DNA from: Actinomycetota bacterium | GTDB lineage: Bacteria; Actinomycetota; Acidimicrobiia; Spongiisociales; UBA11373 | Direction: 5' to 3' | Length of the DNA stretch: 33,939 nucleotides | Assembly (NCBI GenBank): GCA_018821365.1 | Contig: JAHJML010000095.1 | Location: 1-33,939, forward strand | Part shown: positions 7,335 to 16,845 of the stretch, piece by piece | Layout: every line of letters starts with the position of its first letter | How positions within the stretch are numbered: position 1 is the first letter of the stretch | Notes under the pieces: model-generated | The model's input: the letters and a program-made list of their open reading frames with translations, nothing else | Database searches by the model: none | What the model was told of the DNA's origin: nothing | Translations under genes and position numbers: made by a program

Positions 7335-8382
7335 ACCGATCCCGGCCAAGACCCCGGCCATCCGCTGCACCGGACTGACCAAGCGGTTCGGTGAGACCGT
7401 GGTGCTAGACGGATTCGATCTGACGGTGCCGGCCGGTTCGATCCTCGGTCTGCTGGGGCCGTCGGGGTCCGGCAAGACCACCGCGCTGCGGATCATCGCC
7501 GGCTTCGAGAAGCCCGATGCGGGAACGGTGGAGATCGCCGGACGGACGATGGTGAGCCGTACCGCCTGGGTGCCTCCGGAGCGGCGGCGGGTCGGGATGG
7601 TGTTCCAGGACTACGCCCTCTTCCCGCATCTCTCGGTGGCCACCAACATCGGCTACGGGGTGCCCGGTCCCGGCCGGGACGCCCGGGTGGCCGCCGCGCT
7701 GCACCTGGTCGGCCTCCACGGGGCGGCGGCCCGCTATCCCCATGAGTTGTCGGGGGGAGAGCAGCAGCGGGTGGCGCTGGCCAGGGCGCTCGCCCCCCAA
7801 CCCGACGTCGTGCTGCTCGACGAGCCGTTCTCCAATCTCGATGCGCCCCGCCGCGATCGGATGCGCCGCGACGTCAGGACGATCCTGACCGAGGCCAGGG
7901 CCACCACGGTGTTCGTCACCCACGATCAGGAGGAAGCACTGGCGATGAGCGACGCCGTCGCCGTGATGCGCCACGGCCGGGTGCTCCAGGTCGACGAACC
8001 GTCCACCCTGTACCGCCGCCCCGCCGATTGCTGGGTGGCCCGCTTCCTCGGCGAAGCCGAGTTCGTGGCGGGGACGGCCCGACACGGGTCGATCGACACC
8101 CCGCTCGGATCCTTCCCGGCGGCCGAGGGACTGGCCGGGCCGGTCGAGGTGATGATCCGGCCCGAGTCGGTGGAGATCCTCCCCGGCGGGGACGACGCCA
8201 CCGTGACCGACCGCGAGTACTACGGCCACGACCAACTGGTCACCCTCCGCATGAACGACGGAAGCCGTCTCCTGTCGCGGATCGGGCCCTACCCGCCGGT
8301 GGCGCCCGGCGAGCGGGTCGGGGTGCTGATCAGGGAGATCGTCGCCTTCGGGGCCGCCCCCGGCCACCAGCACGGCGGCTAG
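7324..8382 (+). CDS. fbpC: Ferric iron ABC transporter ATP-binding protein
   Basis: A 352-residue ATPase that powers FbpAB. Visible motifs: Walker A GPSGSGKTT (45-53), Q-loop MVFQDYALF (Gln95), signature LSGGEQQ (142-148), Walker B VVLLDEP (162-168) and the switch His in FVTHDQEEAL (His200). The C-terminal third (about 235-352) is a TOBE-like regulatory domain, including VEVMIRPESVEI. It is the last gene of the fbpABC operon and ends in a CTAG that also supplies the stop of the convergent membrane-protein gene. It could in principle serve the ATPase-less sugar importer next door, but its TOBE domain and operon position point to iron. Confidence 0.94.
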   Translation: MTAEPIPAKTPAIRCTGLTKRFGETVVLDGFDLTVPAGSILGLLGPSGSGKTTALRIIAGFEKPDAGTVEIAGRTMVSRTAWVPPERRRVGMVFQDYALFPHLSVATNIGYGVPGPGRDARVAAALHLVGLHGAAARYPHELSGGEQQRVALARALAPQPDVVLLDEPFSNLDAPRRDRMRRDVRTILTEARATTVFVTHDQEEALAMSDAVAVMRHGRVLQVDEPSTLYRRPADCWVARFLGEAEFVAGTARHGSIDTPLGSFPAAEGLAGPVEVMIRPESVEILPGGDDATVTDREYYGHDQLVTLRMNDGSRLLSRIGPYPPVAPGERVGVLIREIVAFGAAPGHQHGG

Positions 8383-8930
8383 CCGGACTGCTCCCGGGCC
8401 TCCCGCATCTGGTCGACCACCCAGTCGGCGAAGGCGACCGTGGCAAACGGCAGCAGGCTGGCCGTCAGCACCCCGGGTCCGGCCGCCACGTCGGTGACCA
8501 CCAGCACGAACACATACACGACCAGGGCCGCCACCCACCCGAGCCGGGCCTTCCAACTGTGCTCGATCTCCAGGCGCATCGCCGGGATGGCGCCGAGGCC
8601 GAACCCCGCCGCCAACCCGGTGGCCGGTTCGACGAACAGGACCAGGGGGAACCCGATGATCAGCCAGAACCCCATCGCCCGCAGCGTGGCGCCCGGTGCC
8701 CGCGGGTTGTTGGTGCCGAAGGCCAGCACCAGGAAGGCAAACGGGATGAGGGCGAAGCCCAGGGCAAACGCCCCGGCGGCAGGGCCGGCCGCCTCGGCGC
8801 CCTGCTCGGCGGTAGCCCGGCTCATCCCGATGATGATCGACCAGAACGACACCAGTTCCACCACCGTCGCCAGGACGACGACGGTCCACTTCCGGCGCGG
8901 GGAAAGGGGCCGGGCATCGGTCACCGCCAT
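8379..8930 (-). CDS. Small integral membrane protein of unknown function, in the sugar-importer operon
   Basis: A 183-residue protein that I do not recognise. About five hydrophobic segments are visible (near residues 15-36, 50-72, 84-105, 108-120 and 131-160), starting after a short basic N-terminus (PLSPRRKW) and ending in a charged tail (MREAREQSG). There are no catalytic motifs. It begins 24 nt after the malG-like permease stop, with a purine-rich AAGGGAAGGGG upstream, so it is probably the last gene of the importer operon. It might assist assembly of the importer or be a bystander. The gene is convergent with fbpC and shares its stop tetranucleotide. Confidence 0.7.
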   Translation of the reverse strand: MAVTDARPLSPRRKWTVVVLATVVELVSFWSIIIGMSRATAEQGAEAAGPAAGAFALGFALIPFAFLVLAFGTNNPRAPGATLRAMGFWLIIGFPLVLFVEPATGLAAGFGLGAIPAMRLEIEHSWKARLGWVAALVVYVFVLVVTDVAAGPGVLTASLLPFATVAFADWVVDQMREAREQSG

Positions 8931-8954
8931 GCTCCGGCCCCTTCCCTTGCCGCT

Positions 8955-10109
8955 CTAGCCCTTGACCGCACCGGCCGTGAGGCCCCGCACGAAGTAGCGC
9001 TGCAGGCTGAAGAACACCGCCACCGGCAACGCCATCGAGATGAAGGCCGCCGCCGGGAGCAGATGCTCGAACTGCCCGTACTGGCCGCTCAGTTCGGCGA
9101 GCGCCTGGGTGACCACCGACACGTCCGGGGTCCCGCCCAGGAACACCAGGGCCACCAGCAGGTCGTTCCACACCCAGAGGAACTGGAAGATGGCAAACGA
9201 CGCCAGGGCCGGCACCGACAGCGGCACGATCAGCCTCACGAAGATCTGGAAGTGGGTGGCCCCGTCGATCTGGGCCGACTCGATCAACGACGACGGCAGC
9301 GACCCGATGTAGTTCCGCAACAGGTACACCGCCAGCGGCAGGCCGAACCCGGTGTGAGCCAGCCACACCGCCATGTAGGTGCCGTTGATCGGATGGGGGA
9401 AGGGGGTCGACATCCCGAAGAACTCACCCGAGGTGTACAACCTCAACAGCGGGATCAGCGCCATCTGCAGCGGCACCACCAGCAGGCCGACCACTGCGAC
9501 GAACAGCAGATACCGGCCCTTGAACTCCATCCAGGAGAAGGCGTAGGCGGCGAACGCCGCCACCGTGATCGGGATCACCGTCGAAGGGATCGCCACCGCC
9601 AGGCTGTTCAGAAAGGCGTTGCCGAAGTTGCGGGCGCCGAGCACCGTCGTGTAGTGGTCGAAGGTCCATTGATCCTTCCACCCCTCGGTGAAGGGCGACT
9701 GGTTGAAGATCGTCCACCACCCCTCGGCCTCAACGACGGCCTTGGTCCGGAACGACGACACCAGCAGTCCGACGGTCGGGATCAGCCACAGCACCACGAT
9801 CACCACCAGCGACACCTTCACCATCGGGTGAGAGATCATGCGTCGCAGGAAGCCCTTGCCGCCGACGCCCCAGGCGATCGCCCCCGTCACCAGCAGGGCC
9901 GCGGTCAGCGCCAGCGCCGAAGGCAGCGCAAACCGGAAGAGCACGAAGGCGATCCCTCCCAGGATCACCGGCAGGAACCCGGCGGCGAACCAGATCTCCT
10001 CGTCGGTGGAGCCGCGGCTCACGCCCATTCGTTTGGTCGCCATGCCGGCGATCGCCGCCACCGCCAGCCAGGCGATGAAGATCGCCGCCAGTATGAGAAG
10101 GTCGGTCAT
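8955..10109 (-). CDS. Carbohydrate ABC transporter permease, MalG-type
   Basis: A 384-residue inner-membrane permease of the MalG family. The C-terminal ~280 residues are a standard six-helix domain: it starts near VSLVVIVVLWLIPTVGLLVSSF and has the EAA loop ESAQIDGATHFQIFVRLIVP. The first ~95 residues are an extension with about three extra hydrophobic helices, which ordinary MalG proteins (about 275-300 residues) lack. Its start overlaps the stop of the MalF-type permease (ATGA). It works with that permease and the lipoprotein at 11338-12603 to import a sugar, most likely an oligosaccharide or alpha-glucoside. Confidence 0.9.
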   Translation of the reverse strand: MTDLLILAAIFIAWLAVAAIAGMATKRMGVSRGSTDEEIWFAAGFLPVILGGIAFVLFRFALPSALALTAALLVTGAIAWGVGGKGFLRRMISHPMVKVSLVVIVVLWLIPTVGLLVSSFRTKAVVEAEGWWTIFNQSPFTEGWKDQWTFDHYTTVLGARNFGNAFLNSLAVAIPSTVIPITVAAFAAYAFSWMEFKGRYLLFVAVVGLLVVPLQMALIPLLRLYTSGEFFGMSTPFPHPINGTYMAVWLAHTGFGLPLAVYLLRNYIGSLPSSLIESAQIDGATHFQIFVRLIVPLSVPALASFAIFQFLWVWNDLLVALVFLGGTPDVSVVTQALAELSGQYGQFEHLLPAAAFISMALPVAVFFSLQRYFVRGLTAGAVKG

Positions 10110-11254
10110 CGGATGGCCTCCTCAGCCCGGAACCGCTTCACGTTGACCCACATCACCGGGACGATCGCTAAGAACAGCACGACGGCGATGGCCGCGCCCC
10201 TCCCGTTGTGATCGTTCCGGAAGAACCATCGGATCATTTGCTCGGCGATCACTTCGGTGCCGCTCTCCCCATTGGTCATGACGAACACGATGTCGAAGAC
10301 CTTGAGCACCGTGATGATCATGGTGGTCATCACCACCACCACCGTGGAGAGGATCGACGGCAGCACCACCCGCCAGAACACCTGGATCTCGGTGGCCCCA
10401 TCGATGCGGGCCGCCTCCAGGATGTCGTCGGGGACCGACTTGATGGCGGCAGACAGGATCACCATGGCGAACCCGGTCTGCATCCAGATCATGATCACCA
10501 TCAGCAACAGGTTGTTCCACGGCTCCTGGGAGAGCCAGGCGATCGGTTCGTCGCCGAAGCCCTGCACGATGCCGTTGAGGAGGCCGGTCTGGGCGCCGAA
10601 CACCTTGTACTTGTAGATGAGACCGAACACCACCGAGGCGCCCACGAACGAGACCGCCATCGGCAGGAAGATCAGCGACTTGGCAAACGCCTCACCCCGC
10701 CGCAGCTTGTCGGCGAGCACCGCGATCCCGAGGCCGAGGCCTACCGAAGCCGACGGCACCACCAGGATCCAGATGATCGTGTTGCGGATCGCCCGCAGCA
10801 TCCCGTCGTCGGTGAAGACGAACCCGTAGTTCTCCAAGCCGACGAACTTGTCGGAGTTGCCGTCGAGGAACGACAGCCAGATCGTGTTGAGGGCCGGGTA
10901 CAGCAGGAAGATGCTCAGGATCACCAGGGCCGGGCCCACGAACACCCAGGGGCGAACCGATTCTCTCCACTCCTCGGGCATCCGGTTGACGGCGTAGTCC
11001 ATGGCCCAGTAGAGGGCGAAGATGCCGCCGACGCCCACCCCCAGAGCCACGAGGACGATGACGCCGCGATTCACATCGGCCTGGCGCAGCCACTCGAAGG
11101 AGAGCCACAGGATGATGAACGCAACGATCGGCACCGCCACCGCCGACAGGAACCGCAAGACGGTCAGGCCGAGCCGCATCAGCGGCGATCGATCGTCCTC
11201 GGGCAGTGGCGGGTCTTCCTCGACGACCTCTATGAGCTTGTCCCGCTCGGTCAC
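10106..11254 (-). CDS. Carbohydrate ABC transporter permease, MalF-type
   Basis: A 382-residue permease. The core (about 100-382) begins RPWVFVGPALVILSIFLLYP and carries the EAA loop EAARIDGATEIQVFWRVVLP, both typical of sugar-importer MalF/AglF proteins. The first ~95 residues add an acidic cytoplasmic start and two extra hydrophobic helices, paralleling the extension on its partner. The start is GTG (complement 11252-11254) with an excellent GGGAGG site 7 nt upstream. It is separated from the binding-protein gene by a strong stem-loop, and overlaps the next permease by four bases. Confidence 0.91.
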   Translation of the reverse strand: MTERDKLIEVVEEDPPLPEDDRSPLMRLGLTVLRFLSAVAVPIVAFIILWLSFEWLRQADVNRGVIVLVALGVGVGGIFALYWAMDYAVNRMPEEWRESVRPWVFVGPALVILSIFLLYPALNTIWLSFLDGNSDKFVGLENYGFVFTDDGMLRAIRNTIIWILVVPSASVGLGLGIAVLADKLRRGEAFAKSLIFLPMAVSFVGASVVFGLIYKYKVFGAQTGLLNGIVQGFGDEPIAWLSQEPWNNLLLMVIMIWMQTGFAMVILSAAIKSVPDDILEAARIDGATEIQVFWRVVLPSILSTVVVVMTTMIITVLKVFDIVFVMTNGESGTEVIAEQMIRWFFRNDHNGRGAAIAVVLFLAIVPVMWVNVKRFRAEEAIR

Positions 11255-11285
11255 GTGACCACCTCCCGGGGGAGAGACTAGACGA

Positions 11286-11316
11286 GAGAAGGGCGGCCCT
11301 GCGGGCCGCCCTTCTC
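11286..11316 (-). terminator. Stem-loop between binding-protein and permease genes (partial terminator or mRNA stabiliser)
   Basis: A perfect 14-bp stem (arms 11286-11299 and 11303-11316, GAGAAGGGCGGCCC and complement) with a 3-nt loop lies 21 nt after the binding-protein stop and about 30 nt before the MalF-type start. Stem-loops at this place in importer operons commonly reduce readthrough or protect the upstream message, so that binding protein is made in excess. The following bases are only weakly T-rich, so partial termination is the better guess. Confidence 0.75.
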
Positions 11317-11337
11317 AGATCGTTGTCGAAGCTCGAT

Positions 11338-12603
11338 CTACGGCCAGGAGGCCTCGATCTCGGCTGCGACGGTGGCGGCATCCTTGCCGCGCATCCACTC
11401 GTTCATCCCTGTCCAGAACGAGCCCGAACCGACTGCCGAAGGCATCAGGTCGGAGGCGTCGAACCGGGCCCCGCCTGCGGCGAGGGCATCGAGGATCGAC
11501 TGGGCGATCGTCGCCACGATCGGGTCGCCGTAGCAGGCGCCGGTCGTGTTGATGTTCGGAGAGATGCGCTGCACGCCTTCCTGCTGACCCATGGCGCACT
11601 GGACATCCGTCGAGATGAGCTTCCCGACGAAGTCACGAACCTCAGGGCTGTCCGTGAAGACTGCCGCGAGCTCACCGGCGATCAGGGAGCCCTTGACTCC
11701 GGGATCGATGTCCGGGAATGCGAACAGGTCGATGTCCTCACCGACAACCGTTCCCTCGGGGAAGAAGTTGACGATGAAGCTCGCCTGGCGGTGCATCAGG
11801 CACCCTGGTTCCTCGGCGACCATCGGGTCCGGAGCATCACGGAAGTCGATGTCCGGGATGGCGGTGGCGCCACCGAGGCTGTAGCCCCACACGCTCTCGA
11901 ACAGATCCATCGCCCGCAACACCGTGGGGTCGTTGAAGGGGATCTCATGGGAGACCCACTGGTCGTAGACGTCGGCGCCGGCGGTCCGGAGCATGATGTC
12001 TTCCATCCAGTCGGTGGCAGGCCAACCGGTGGCGGCCTCGGACCCGGTGCCGATGCACAACGGGGTCGCGTAGCCGTCGGTGACCATCTGATCCATCAGG
12101 GCGATCCACTCGGTCCAGGTGGTCGGGGTGGTGTAGCCCGCAGTATCGAAGACGGGCTTGTTGTACCAAACCAGGCTCTTCGAGTTCACGTTGGTGGGGA
12201 TGCCGTAGTGCTTGCCCTCGTACTCGCCGAGCGAGAGGAGGTACGAGCCGAACGTCGCCTCGAGGTCCGCCAGCGAGAAGCCGAGGTCCTCCAGGGCAAT
12301 GGCATCACCGGATGCAGCCATCTCGACGACCGAGCCTGGCTGCGGGTACATGGCGATGTCGGGCGGGTTGCCGCCATCGACCCGAATCTTGATCTGCTCT
12401 TCGAAGGACTCCGAGCCCTCGTAGAAGGCGGTGTAGTCGGCATCCGGCTCGATCATGTCGTCGATCACCGCATTCACAGCGTCGGCCTCAATGCTGCTGA
12501 ACGCCCCGAACACGGAGATCTCCACACCGCTGTCGTCGTCGCCGCATGCCGCGACGATCAGCGCAAAGGCGGTGAGGGGAACGAGCCATTTCATTCTTCT
12601 CAT
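11338..12603 (-). CDS. Carbohydrate ABC transporter substrate-binding lipoprotein (alpha-glucoside type)
   Basis: A 421-residue extracellular solute-binding protein of the sugar-binding family 1. From the chosen ATG (12601-12603) it opens MRRMKWLVPLTAFALIVAACGDDD, a clean lipoprotein signal with lipidated Cys. An upstream in-frame ATG at 12612 abuts the GGGAGGA ribosome site and is less likely. The body has the family landmarks: EEQIKIRVDGGNPPDIAMYP, KHYGIPTNVNSKSLVWYNK, TPTTWTEWIALMDQM and GWPATDWMEDIMLR. The last resembles AglE-type alpha-glucoside binders, but the exact sugar is not proven. It is the first gene of the importer operon. No ATPase gene accompanies it, so a shared MsmK/UgpC-like ATPase elsewhere is expected. 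Confidence 0.9.
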   Translation of the reverse strand: MRRMKWLVPLTAFALIVAACGDDDSGVEISVFGAFSSIEADAVNAVIDDMIEPDADYTAFYEGSESFEEQIKIRVDGGNPPDIAMYPQPGSVVEMAASGDAIALEDLGFSLADLEATFGSYLLSLGEYEGKHYGIPTNVNSKSLVWYNKPVFDTAGYTTPTTWTEWIALMDQMVTDGYATPLCIGTGSEAATGWPATDWMEDIMLRTAGADVYDQWVSHEIPFNDPTVLRAMDLFESVWGYSLGGATAIPDIDFRDAPDPMVAEEPGCLMHRQASFIVNFFPEGTVVGEDIDLFAFPDIDPGVKGSLIAGELAAVFTDSPEVRDFVGKLISTDVQCAMGQQEGVQRISPNINTTGACYGDPIVATIAQSILDALAAGGARFDASDLMPSAVGSGSFWTGMNEWMRGKDAATVAAEIEASWP

Positions 12604-12687
12604 ATGAGACATTCCTCCCGGTGGTTGTGTCTCTCGTGGAGGGAACCCACCCAAACGGGCGGAGCCGTGCCCACGATCACCTAGAGC

Positions 12688-13875
12688 CTAACGGAACCGA
12701 TTCCACCCTGCGTCATCGAGGGCCACCCGGGCGCTCCGGGCCACCGGAATCGAGGGCTCAGACGGCGCCGGCGGGTGTCCCGCCGGCCCGGCCGGCCCAG
12801 GCGGCCCGCCCCAGCGCACCGAGGCCGACGATGGTGCCTGCCAGGTACACCACGACCGCGGCCAACGGCAGCAGCCACATCGCCGCCCACCAGAGCACCG
12901 CCCCCACCACCAGTCCGCCCGCCGGTCCGCCCCGCCCCCGCAGCACCCACGCCCCAACCCGGCGACGGCCGGCAGGGCGCCGAGGAAGACCGCCAGCAGC
13001 CACAGCACCGCCAGCAGCAGGGCCAACGGCAATCCCACCAGGGTGAGTGAGAGCGGGATGACCGCCAGGGGGGTGATCACCAGCACCCCGGCCCCGATGG
13101 CGACGGTCGGCCACGGCCTGGTCGAGGCGGCCCCGACCGCTCGGCGGGCGGTGCCCCGGAACAGCCACCCGAGCACCAGACCGGCCAGCAGGAAGCCGAG
13201 GAAGCCCAGCACGGCGACCGCCCGCTGCACCGCTCTGGCCCAGACCGGCGAGAACACCCGGCTCCGCACCAGGTTCCCGTCCACCGCGGCCGCCTCGGCG
13301 ACCGTCGCCTCGGCCGAGGCGTGGTAGATCACATCGCCGACCACCCGCGCCCCCGCCGCCAGCGAGACCCGGTCGGCCTTGACCAGCACGTCGCCGCCCA
13401 CCTCGCCGCCGACGCCGAGCCGCCAGGCCTGCGCCCGCACGTCGCGGCCGGTGGTGCCCCCGATGTCGGCGCTCCCGGCCACCAGCAGGACGTCCCTCCC
13501 GATGACGGCATCGAGGGTCGTCCCGGCGGCCACCGCCGCCAGGTCGTCGCCGATGGTGCCGGTGACGCTCACCGTCGGCGACACCACCCGCACCGAACCC
13601 CCCACCGCCCCGGTGATCTGCACCCTGGTGCCCGCAAAGCCGACCACGTCGCCGGTGACCGTCCCCGACACGGACAGGATCCCGGTCATGGCGAAGACAT
13701 CGCCCTCGACGGTGCCCTCGACGTAGACGCTCCCCCCGAAGGCGTACAGGTCCTCTGCGATGGTGTCCCCGGCGGGGACGATGATCTGATTCGAGGTCCG
13801 CACCAGGCCGAAGACGACGGGAACCAGCAGGCCGAGGATTCCGATGGAGAGCAGCCGGTTAGAGCGGGATGGCAT
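12688..13875 (-). pseudogene. Bactofilin-like/polymer-forming membrane protein with a frameshift
   Basis: The gene starts at ATG 13873-13875, inside the end of nuoN. Residues 1-24 are a hydrophobic segment. Residues about 30-200 are a run of V-x-G-x-V/I-x-G-D-V repeats (EGTVEGDVFAM, SGTVTGDVVGF, TGTIGDDLAAV, TTGRDVRAQ), a right-handed beta-helix of the bactofilin (polymer-forming cytoskeletal) kind. Then come two or three membrane helices. After LGALPAVAG (near 12960) this frame turns into Cys/Arg/Trp-rich nonsense and stops at 12688. The -1 frame continues sensibly (RVGAWVLRGRGGPAGGLVVG, then more helices) to a stop at 12758-12760. A single-base indel near 12950-12965 is therefore likely, either a real mutation or an assembly error in this G/C-rich stretch. 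The original protein would be about 372 residues. Confidence 0.75.
12693..12704. promoter_or_regulatory. Candidate LacI-type operator upstream of the sugar importer
   Basis: GGAACCGATTCC is a 12-nt near-palindrome with a central CG, the form favoured by LacI/GalR-family repressors. It lies about 90 nt before the binding-protein start, with TAGGCT (minus strand, just downstream) as a possible -10. It also overlaps the last codons of the frameshifted bactofilin-like frame, so it may be chance. No regulator gene is adjacent. Confidence 0.3.
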
Positions 13876-15300
13876 CGCGCAGCATATTCAACAGCGGCCA
13901 CGGCGCAATGCCGAGCGCGACGGTCGCTGCCGAGGTGAGCGCCAGGGTCCAGCCGACCCCGGCGGGCACCGGGATCGCCGGCGCCGCCTCTTCGGGTGCA
14001 TCCATGTACATCCGCACGATCACCCGCAGGTAGAAGTAGAGCCCGGCCACCGTCGCCACCAGGGCGGTGATGACCGCCCACAGGTAGCCGGCGTCGATCG
14101 CCGCCCGGAACACCCCGATCTTGCCGATGAAGCCGGTGGTCAGTGGGATCCCCGCCATCGCCAGCATCATCAGGCCCAACGATCCCGCCAGGATCGGGGA
14201 GCGTCTGCCGAGGCCGGTGTAGGCGTCGAGCGGGGAGCGGCCCCCGGCGGCCCCGGTGACGGCCGCCACCACCGCAAAGGCGGCGACCACCTGGATCGCA
14301 TAGGTGGCCACGTAGAACCACACCGCCTCCACCCCGGCGTCGCCGGCGGTCAGCGCCAGCAGGATGAACCCGGCATGGGCCACCGACGAGTAGGCCAGCA
14401 TCCGCTTGATGTCCTCCTGGGTGATTGCCAGCAGGGTGCCGATCACCACCGAAGCCACCGCCAGCACCGCCACCGCCGGGGCCCAGTCGTCGGAGTACGC
14501 GTCGAAGGACACCGTCAGCACCCTGGCCAGGGCGGCGAACCCGCCCACCTTGGCCCCGGCGGCCAGGAACCCGGTGATGCCGGAAGGGGCGCCCTGGTAG
14601 ACGTCGGGGGCCCACACATGGAACGGGGCGGCCGACACCTTGAAGCCGAGGCCGACGATCAGCATGGCGATGCCGGCCAGCAGCACCCCCGGGCGCAGGA
14701 TCACGGTCGCACCGAGAAAGTCCTCCTCCCCGTACAGCGAGAGGTGCCCGGTGCCGGCAAAGACCAGGGCGATGCCGTACAGGAACACGGCCGAGGCAAA
14801 GGCGCCGAGCAGGAAGTACTTGAGGGCCGCCTCGTCGGCGTCGGCCCGGTTGCGGGTGATCCCCACCAGGACGTAGAAGGAGATCGACATCACCTCGAGG
14901 GCCACGAACAGCATGATCAGGTGGGCCGAGGCGGCCATCAGGTGCATGCCGGCGGCGGCGATCAGCACCAGGGCGACGAACTCGGCGCCCCGCCGCTGCA
15001 GCGAGGCCACCAATCGCCAGGAGGCCGCCAGGCCCAGGGCGGTGAGGGTGAACACCACGATCCCCCCGAAGGCGGCGAACCCGTCGAGCACCAGCATGTC
15101 CGAGAAGTAGGTGTTGGCGTCGGCGCCCCGCCCCAGCACCCACTGGGCGATCGAGAGGCCGAGGGCGGCCGCCACCCCGAGGCCGGCGATCCACCCCCAC
15201 ACCCACTTGGGAGGCTTGCCGCCCACCTCCACCATCAACAGCAGCACCGCGGCGGCGGTGACGGCGACCTCGGGGCCGATGGCGAGGAAGTCCATGTTGG

Positions 15301-15304
<4 letters not shown>
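13859..15304 (-). CDS. nuoN: NADH-quinone oxidoreductase subunit N
   Basis: A 481-residue antiporter-like membrane subunit, proton-pumping module of complex I. Family landmarks: LFVALEVMSISFYVLVG with the conserved Glu in helix 5, the Lys of GLGFKVSAAPFHVWAPDVYQ in helix 7, and QEDIKRMLAYSSVAHAGFIL. The start is ATG at 15302-15304, overlapping the nuoM stop (ATGA); the long open frame upstream of it is a shadow of nuoM. It is the last nuo gene. Its stop overlaps the bactofilin-like start by 17 nt, so that gene is probably co-translated. Confidence 0.96.

Positions 15305-16844
<1,540 letters not shown>

Positions 16845-16845
<1 letters not shown>

Noticed and set aside
8028-10211. 727-codon plus-strand open frame over the FbpC end and the MalG-type permease
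   Set aside because: Arg/Gly/His/Gln-rich, low-complexity translation antisense to well-identified genes; typical shadow in high-GC DNA.
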